64,000 nucleotides of DNA from Ophthalmolycus amberensis. Its lineage: Eukaryota; Chordata; Actinopteri; Perciformes; Zoarcidae. This document shows positions 56,824-64,000 of this stretch, piece after piece. The stretch covers positions 62,001 to 126,000 of the forward strand of contig JAFEUB010001066.1 of assembly GCA_024529925.1 (NCBI GenBank). Reading direction: 5' to 3'. Position 1 is the stretch's first letter; each line of letters opens with the position of its first letter. The notes under the pieces were generated by a model. That model made no database searches. It saw only the letters and a program-made list of their open reading frames with translations, and was not told the origin of the DNA. The position numbers and the translations under genes were made by a program.

Positions 56824-59250
56824 AAAAATGTGAGTAGCACCTATACTAAAACAGTTTTAAATGTGGAGTTATCTCTACAACAAAATTGCACACTACATAT
56901 CCCCCCCCTTTGCCACGATAGCTCTGCTGTAAGAGATCACGTGGCAACCACCTAGGTGCATCCATACATCATTTTGTAATAATTGAATCCCCTTGTACAG
57001 ATTACCCGGAACCGCGTTGTTCCTGTAGTCAGTGAAGTGAGTCAGAGTGTGGAATCTCCCCCCTTGACAACTCAGATCGTGGGGGAACAGAGAAACAGAG
57101 ACAGCAGCAGTATATTTTGTCCAATAAATGCTCTAAATGTGCTGTGCAGTGAAGTGAATCAGCCTGCATGTGACATTCTAAACACTTTACCATAATAGTT
57201 AACGTAACTTGCTGTAACTTTCTAAATCCTTCAATCTCATGTGTTATGTGGGTGTGCGTGGTGTTTGTCTAGTTTCTAATGTGTGTTAAATGTACACGCT
57301 TGTCATTGAAGTCAAAGTCAACTCACCCTCTGTGTTGTATTGTGTGCGGTCGTTGACTCCAAAACTGGGATCCACTGCTCCACTTCCCAGATCTGGATCC
57401 ACTCGACCACGCTCCTTGATCAAAAAACAAACAACAACAACTGCCCACAGGTCTGCAGTAAACGTCAGAATACTCCTGTAGTCTAGGAGAGTTCAACGAT
57501 CTCCCAACTATTTCAGCACTGTCCGCGTCAAAATTGAGTTTTAGGAACTATGTAAAATACATAAATGTACCAAAATTAGTCAAAACTGGATATGTTAAGA
57601 AATCTTGAGCCACAATTGAAATTAGAACTCTTAAATCAAACTCAATATCTAAATCGGAATTAAAATCCAATTCAAAAGTTAAATCATAATCAAATCCAAA
57701 ATTAATTTCAAAATGAATCAACACCTATATTCAATCAGAATTACCAATGCAAGTCAAACTGTTGAACTGCAATTACAATGGAAATGTAAACGCTTCATCA
57801 GAATTAAAACCAAAGTCAACAACTAAAGTTAAAATGCTTAATTAAAACTAAAGTCAGAATGTAGGCTTAAAGATCATGAACTCAAAGACAATGAATATTA
57901 GAAGTGTATCTCTAAAAAAACTATATTATTGTAATTTATCTATTAATCCACTGGGTGGCGTACCTCTTGTAATATTATAAAACTAGGCCGTGATTGCCTC
58001 TCTAAGCCACCAGATGTCAGACTGTTTTAGTACTAATGTAATTACAGATTCGAAACACTAGGTTTGTTATTATCTAGCAGTTACTCCTCCTGGCCGCTAG
58101 GTGGTGGAGTTGCTGTCTGGCGTTTTTTGTTTTTCTACACAACCCAACTTCCTGTTGACCTTTAGCCTTTGCCAGCAGCTATGCTAACGGCTATGCTAAC
58201 GACGAAGCGTAACTTTTAACAAACGATCTTCGCACACACGTTTCACCAAAATCCCACACTTTAATTTCACTCATACGCTCTTTGTCCCCTCTCACAATCC
58301 ACCGGTTATTTTCTTTATAAGCTCCTCTCTTTAACTATTGTCAGTAAGGACCGGAGAAAGCATTTAGCTAACGTTAGCTCCCGTGGCTACAAGCACGGTA
58401 TTTGCAGTCGTATACAACCTTTTACCCGGTGTGTTCTCACAATCGTATCTCCCCACAACGCTATCGCCAACACGGCAACCACGCACATGACAAGACACAA
58501 CTGCTACCGGACTTATTTATCATTTACCCACCCAAACGTCCTTTAATATCTTGCATTCAAAGCCCCAAGCACCCCGCGGCAATCCTATCTATGCAGACCC
58601 GATTCCCGGCAGCAGTGCCTGGCTGCTCCCAAATGCTACCGAAGCTGTCCTGGCTCACCAGACCCTTCTTGTCAGTGTCTTTATTCCGTTTTGAACCACA
58701 CCATTCAAAACTCAAACTCTAGGCAAGGCCGGCGAGGTAGTCCGCGGACATCGGGCTCCTTTACTGCAGGAATCCCCGACCCCCGACGGTCTAACTCCGC
58801 CGGTTCTACCTATACCGAGCAGTGTTGGGTGGACCAACACTGCTCGGGAATACGCAGATCAGGCCCATCAGGGCTGCCACCCTTCAACGCTTATCGATTA
58901 CGCACACCCAGACCGCGCAGCTTAGCAAACGCTCTGAATCTCAGCATTCCTAAAACTTACTCCCAGTATTAAAATATAATACCCACTCATAAAATTCCCC
59001 CTCATTGTCAGTACCCGTAAACAAGTTAGCAAATGCCACATAGCATAGCATAAATACACGCTACTAAGCTCCATGCGACTCACCTCGTGTTCAGCTTCCG
59101 GCCGCAGACCACAGACATTTCCAGCTAAGGTTCCTATAACTACCTAACACAGATTTTCTGAAATGGATCTGCAAACCTCTCGTTGTGGCCACTCCAAAAA
59201 TGTCCGTGGTTCACAACCGTCAAGCAAGCACGAAACCAGTCGAAGAGGCC
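56824..59250 (-). other. Long retroviral leader, no gene
   Basis: About 2.4 kb between the 5' LTR and the gag relic, longer than usual leaders. Short frames on either strand have no retroviral motif. It is AT-rich at 57,530-57,960 and holds a strong hairpin at 58,815-58,847. Confidence 0.55.
58815..58847. repeat. Perfect 14-bp hairpin in the leader
   Basis: 58,815-58,828 (CCGAGCAGTGTTGG) pairs exactly with 58,834-58,847 around a 5-base loop. In retroviral RNA such leader hairpins often act in dimerisation or packaging; that role is inferred from location. Confidence 0.75.
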
Positions 59251-59267
59251 ACTCATCTGGGGTGCCA
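59250..59267 (-). promoter_or_regulatory. Primer binding site
   Basis: Just inside the 5' LTR the minus strand reads TGGCACCCCAGATGAGTG. TGG followed by tRNA-like sequence at this position is the normal primer site. I cannot name the tRNA with confidence. Confidence 0.65.
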
Positions 59268-59271
59268 AATT

Positions 59272-59868
59272 TGTGGAGTTCGAGAGCCTCTTAAACTGTG
59301 GGAAACCAGCCTTTCCAAAGAGTCAGTCGGTTTCAATTATAAACAAAAGTATTTAATACTTCTGAAGCTAAAACAGTCGCATTGTGAAGTACATTATTAC
59401 AGTTACATCGAATATGACCCGCTCACCCCGAAAGCGTTACACCCACACAGTGGAACCGGAGCAAGAGAGCGGTAGTTCTTTTTCCCCCGCCTTACATAGT
59501 TCAAAAACATCCCACAAAGTTCCTATTGGCTAAATCCAGCTGGCTCCTCCTTCTCGCAGGACCCTCGCACGGGCATGACCTGTCTAGAAATCTATCTGTC
59601 CCTTACTTATTCTAAATACACTCAATGACTGTCTTTTATAGCTTAACCCTTCTATGATAAACATTCCACATAGAAGATAAGACTTTGCAACTTTTGGCAA
59701 AAGCTTCATGTCTCAAATTCTCCATCTAGCTACTAATCGTAAAACACTTTATGCTTATCTTAATTATGCATTTCCAAAACACTTATGATTATGAATTCTT
59801 AAATATGAATCATTAAACACTTTAATTATAGCTTCTAAACACACAGTTCTACACTCAAATTTCCTACA
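59272..59868 (-). repeat. Retroviral 5' LTR
   Basis: Same 597 bp as the 3' LTR, with two base differences, and TG...CA ends. Confidence 0.92.
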
Positions 59869-59927
59869 CTGTTCACTATTTAAAGACAAAGTCCATCCTC
59901 CTTTCTTTGTTAATAAAGAGTTTAATC

Positions 59928-60110
59928 TCACGGTTGTTCACTACATCCGTGCGTTTTAGTTCCAGTAAGAAGTCCTTCTGGATTCATGGACGCCAGTGAA
60001 GACAGTCGAGCCTCCCCAGTTGTATTTCTTGAATAGGTTTTAATGCGTTTGAGGGCAGAAAATGTCCGCTCCACAGAGGCAGCAGATATTGGGATTGTCA
60101 CCGCCCAACA
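59928..60110 (-). pseudogene. hAT transposase C-terminal relic
   Basis: Translation on the minus strand gives PISAASVERTFSALKRIK, the start of the hAT dimerisation domain, then a run to LSSLASMNPEGLL before stopping. The upstream frame is cut by a deletion. This copy's domain is longer and cleaner than the one at 31,860-31,980. It belongs to the hAT element interrupted by the retrovirus. Confidence 0.8.
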
Positions 60111-61385
60111 TGTCACGCTAGCCCACTGACCAATCACGTATGGCTAGGCCAGCTAGCAGGCTCTGACATGTCAAAGAATACGCCCAACATGTCAAACTAA
60201 AGATCTGATTGGTTGAACACTATGACAATCAACAATATCGTCCCCATTCACTTAATCTGCACATGGATGCACTTGTGAGTCTGCAGGCCTCGGGCCTCTC
60301 TGATTATCTAGAGACACAGAGGTGAAATCTGATTGGATAAAAGCTCTACTTAAAACAAGCTGCACTGGAAGCAGAGCAACTGAGGAAGAGAGGAGCTGTG
60401 CAATGAGAAAATAAGATAATGGGGAAAAATAATTAGAATGTGTATTTATGAAAAATTATTAAATGATCAAATCTGTCTAGGCCAGCAGAGAAGGCCTTGC
60501 TGGCCCTGACGGCCCACTGACTATCGTACACATACAAGTTTGCATTTTTATCAATCCACATGTAAAGGGGACAACTTTTGAGGCCATTTTTGTTTTATTT
60601 TTAGTGTCATAGATCTAAGAAAGCTGTGTTTCCAGTCATTGTGATAAGAAAGGCTAAATAGACCGTTTGGAAAGCCCATTGCCACGTCTCTTACTGGACA
60701 AATGAAAATAACAATATAATTATGAAAAAACGTTTCCTGTGATTATGATTTTTTTTCTTTAATCCTCCCTGTACACACCACATACTGCCCTGACACCACC
60801 ACTACTCTTACTTGTGGTGTCCGACAATCATGTCGCATCATTTCAACCCTGTAGCACACACTGGACTCGCCATTCAGTCAGGAGATATAGTCCAAGCATA
60901 GTAGCTGGGATGTGCGCTTCCAGGAAACAAATGTGATAGAATTGCAGCTCTTCATGTTAGTTTGTTAAAAATGTTCTGTTGTTAATTACTGCTGGTGATT
61001 TACCGCAACATCCTGCGTGGTAACTGTTATGATACGAAATAAATATCTTTGATTTTGGGGGACTACAAACTACTTTTGGGGTTTGACCAAGATTTCTTTT
61101 GGTTATGGCGACTATTTTTTGCTTCTGAAATACAGTATGTATAAATGGATAAACATTGAGGCACATTGTGTTTATTTCATCTGATTGAAATGTACTTTGA
61201 AGCCTTATTTCTCACTTCCATGCCTTATAAGCACATGATTCATGATTGTATTTTTGATTTCATGCAGATCAGATTATTCAGTATCTGAACTGTAATTTTA
61301 CATTACAATGTAAATCATACTGACATGTAATTGCATCCAGGTCTGAGGTTGCATCTCTGCTGTGTGGTCTAGCCATGACCTGAGG

Positions 61386-61424
61386 CCCCCACCACCCCCA
61401 CCCCCACCCCCACCCCCACTACCC
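61386..61424. repeat. (CCCCCA)n tract, G-quadruplex-prone
   Basis: Five to six CCCCCA units; the minus strand is (TGGGGG)n with more than four G runs, which could fold into a G-quadruplex. Confidence 0.85.
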
Positions 61425-63179
61425 CTCAATGCTCATTGCTAGACTCTGTGTCTCATTTGAATATATTGATTGGGCCATCTGTAAACCATTTATCTCCTTC
61501 AAAAGACCGTTAAAGTAGGCCTCTCCACCTCTCAGCCCGCCCACCACTGTTGCCCTGACAGAGAGGATATACACTCACATAAAGCACGACACACAGACAG
61601 TCACATTGGCTGAAAAAATAGATCAAATATCCTGAAAATATAGAATTATTTTGCAGATACACCACCTTAAAACAAATAAAAGCAGCAGCAGAAGCAGCCT
61701 TGTTCACTGTGATTTGAGATAAGGGCCAGAGAACACATCATGTAAACACAGGCCCATGGTGGGCAAGCTAAGCGCACAACTCCAGACTGCTTTGGGGAAC
61801 CAAACGCCATCTAATGCTTCATTTAGTGTTGCTGAAATTCCCACCAAATAATGAAGCCAATTATTGCATTATTACGGCAAATAATGCCTCCTTCAAATAA
61901 TCTGCTTATCTGGCCTTGCCTCCATGGCGTTACGTGTATATGAATGACTGTGAATGTGTGTGTGTGTATCTGCCTATCATCACAAACTGCATCCTGATGT
62001 TGCCGAAGCAGGGTTCTGGCACATCTGCAAGCTCTAGATATTCTTTGAACACGCGTACGTGTCGTCAGCAGAGTGCATGCATCATCATGATTGACTTGTT
62101 CCTGACATTCCCAGTAGTAAAGCCTGGGTAAAGGATTACTCTCTAGACTTGGACTGCTGCCCACTGTACAGTAAGACCCTTGAACACATGCACACACACA
62201 TATAAGAAAAACACACTCACATACAGACTGTGCGTCTCCAACAGGCATACGTCTCTTTGTGTTTAGCGCCTTTTACTGCCTCTTTGTTCCCTCTTTTGTC
62301 TCCATTCTTCATTCAAATCTGTTTTCTCCTCAGCCAAACCGTTGGCGGGCAGCCATTTGCAAGACCGAGCAAGGGGGAAGCACATAGCTAGAGAGAAGGC
62401 TAGATGGAGAGAGGGAGACGGGGGAAGGCAGAGACAGAAAAGGAGGAGTATAGAGAGGCAGGGAACCATGGAAGAGAGGAAACTGAGAGGGAAAGACAAA
62501 ATGAAACAGTAGAGGTGAACTCACGCTCCTTCCTTCAACATGAGCACATTGTGCTATTTCCTCAGCATGGCGGTTGCGGATCACTCTCTACTCCTGCAGG
62601 CTGTAAGTTAACATTTGAAATTTCTCTGCTCCGACAAGGTGAAGGGTGGCGGTCGCTATCCAGCGGAGACCTTGCCTCTGTGTGTAAGTACAGGGCAAGG
62701 GCAGATGGTGGAAAATTGGCATCAGCGCTTGAACCATACGGAGCATATGCACATGGGGGAGTTTGCAAAGACCCGGGGCATGGGGTGCGAGCCGAGGACC
62801 GGCGCCTGCTGAGGCTGGCAGAAGACACAAGGCACTGACATTGGCACTGGTGAGGGGTAACAGTGCGCCTGAACTTCTCTTGGAAGGCCCCAGAACCCGA
62901 GAGCTTGACTTTCTAAACAAACAACAAAACTGTTGTATAAATATATACATATACATACATGTATATATATATATAGCTATTTGATGTAAAAGTCCACGTG
63001 GTTTTCCACACTAAATAACACATTTGGCCTGCAACAGAGAGGAATGTCCTTCTCACTGTCAGCTCTTACAAACACTTCAAATGGATGCTTGCCAGATTGT
63101 CTAACAGTGTTAGGCTCATTTCTATAGGGAATCAAATCATGAAAATAAACTATTCCCCATTTTTCTAGGGACTCCCTGG

Positions 63180-63229
63180 AACTCGCTCAAGGATCATGGG
63201 GGTCCCAGACACCTGGTTGAGAACCACTG
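63180..63229 (-). repeat. hAT-type terminal fragment
   Basis: The sequence ends CTGGTTGAGAACCACTGG; its inverse CAGTGGTTCTCAACC is a common hAT terminus. No matching left end was found. Confidence 0.4.
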
Positions 63230-64000
63230 GGCTATAGAACCCTATTTAAACATACTTTTTGCTGGGAGGACATTTTTGTAACTGGACCTCTTTGAATTTG
63301 AATTGAATACCCTGTCTTAGAGGTTAAATGTGGCACAATATGAAAGTGTTTGACACAACGTATTAACAGTCACTGGGCTTATCATGTAATAAGTTTGTCC
63401 TGAAGATTTTGCTGGAAGAAAAGCAATTCAAATTAAAAATGGTTAGTCAATTTAGGCACTTGAATAAATGTTATTGAAATTTGCTTATTTTATGTGTACA
63501 AGTGAAGATCTTGGCATGATGGTGGCAGTAGAGGATAGTTCAAATGGGGGCACAAAAAACGTGAAAAATTTGAAAATCTAGCAATTTGTCGTCAAGATCC
63601 TCATGAGCCAAAGAGTTGGTAAATGTAAAAATGTAGAGGAATGCTAGAAAATAGAAAAGGGGTCACCAAAATGATAAGGAGTCATCCTCTGGTGACCATG
63701 AATACCCATGGGCAACAATTTAGGGCCAGTAGATGTTGTGATTGCTCTGGATCATACCCAACACATACTTTTTAGGATCCATGTTTAGCATAGTAGAAAC
63801 CGCTTCCTGTGAGCGACAACTCCATCCATAGGAAGGGGGTAGCAAAGGTTGAACCACTTCACCACCCCCGAAAGACACTTACAGGACTATGGTTTATCAA
63901 TCATGCCCAACTGGGTTAGGGTGCAGCACTGTTTGTATGCAATTTCAAGTAACTGCATTAATGCACTTGGAATGACTTACATGCAAGCAGATATGCCCAA

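Larger units (their letters stand above)
53200..59868 (-). mobile_element. Endogenous retrovirus, pol-deleted
   Basis: Two 597-bp LTRs (53,200-53,796 and 59,272-59,868) flank the element on the minus strand, and CTGT duplicates at 53,196-53,199 and 59,869-59,872. A 4-bp duplication and a CX6CC-type TM subunit suggest a gamma- or epsilon-like retrovirus. Reading 5' to 3': 5' LTR, primer site, ~2.4-kb leader, broken gag, then directly the end of env SU/TM, polypurine tract and 3' LTR. Protease, reverse transcriptase, integrase and most of SU are absent. The LTRs differ at only two positions that I see, so insertion was recent, yet the body was already defective or was deleted soon after. Confidence 0.88.
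52905..60519 (-). mobile_element. hAT copy split by a retrovirus
   Basis: The left part (about 52,905-53,199) matches the inverse of about 32,095-32,400. The right part (59,873-60,519) matches the inverse of about 31,425-32,090. It ends GGCCCACTG at 60,519, as in the other family members. Joining the parts across the retroviral CTGT duplication restores the order seen in the 31,425-32,526 copy. The left terminus (CAGTGGCGGG) was not found, so that end is truncated or diverged. The element is older than the retrovirus inserted in it. Confidence 0.75.
60520..64000. other. No recognised gene
   Basis: No convincing host exon. There is a C-rich repeat at 61,386-61,424, a TA-rich run at about 62,940-62,976 and one repeat end at 63,180-63,229. 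Frames at 61,823-62,956 are short and without motifs. Confidence 0.5.

Overview
The window reads as intergenic or intronic DNA from a teleost fish, probably a spiny-rayed one. It has dense (CA/GT)n microsatellites, long C or G tracts, and several transposon superfamilies typical of fish: L2/Maui LINE, DIRS, hAT, pogo/Tigger, piggyBac and an endogenous retrovirus. I found no convincing host protein-coding gene. Two weak host-like pieces exist: a THAP zinc-finger fragment near 4.1 kb (minus) and a possible first exon near 6.0 kb (minus).

Layout. 0.43-1.12 kb: ends of hAT elements of one family. 4.0-5.8 kb (minus): THAP fragment, then the 3' half of a decayed DIRS retrotransposon with a tyrosine-recombinase relic. 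6.57-15.2 kb (minus): a near full-length L2-type LINE. Its ORF1 (SGNH-esterase type) is open, but ORF2 is broken by a frameshift, a stop codon and a 3.9-kb insert (8895-12799). That insert is unclassified. It consists of a short and a long version of one unit in tandem, each bounded by AAT, and the long one carries a ~120-bp repeat block and about 68 copies of a 24-bp minisatellite. 19.27-23.99 kb: a second, unrelated DIRS copy with inverted terminal repeats and an internal complementary region still visible. 31.42-32.53 kb: a hAT copy with a perfect 8-bp target duplication. 38.6-39.6 kb: a probable MITE. 41.2-47.4 kb: a piggyBac element (minus) whose transposase has an in-frame internal deletion; a complete 4.0-kb pogo-like element with an open transposase is inserted in it and contains a ~1.3-kb internal palindrome. 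47.6-49.5 kb: an unclassified LTR-like repeat. About 52.9-60.5 kb: another copy of the hAT family, split by a young endogenous retrovirus (53,200-59,868, minus) with 597-bp LTRs. The retrovirus keeps a broken gag and the transmembrane half of env, and lacks pol.

The main biology is stacked transposition: ERV into hAT, pogo into piggyBac, and an unknown tandem unit into L2. The remaining sequence (1.1-4.0, 15.2-19.3, 24.0-31.4, 32.5-38.6, 39.6-41.2, 49.5-52.9 and 60.5-64 kb) shows only simple repeats, short repeat fragments and local hairpins. All family calls come from reading translated motifs and terminal sequences by eye; no database search was run.
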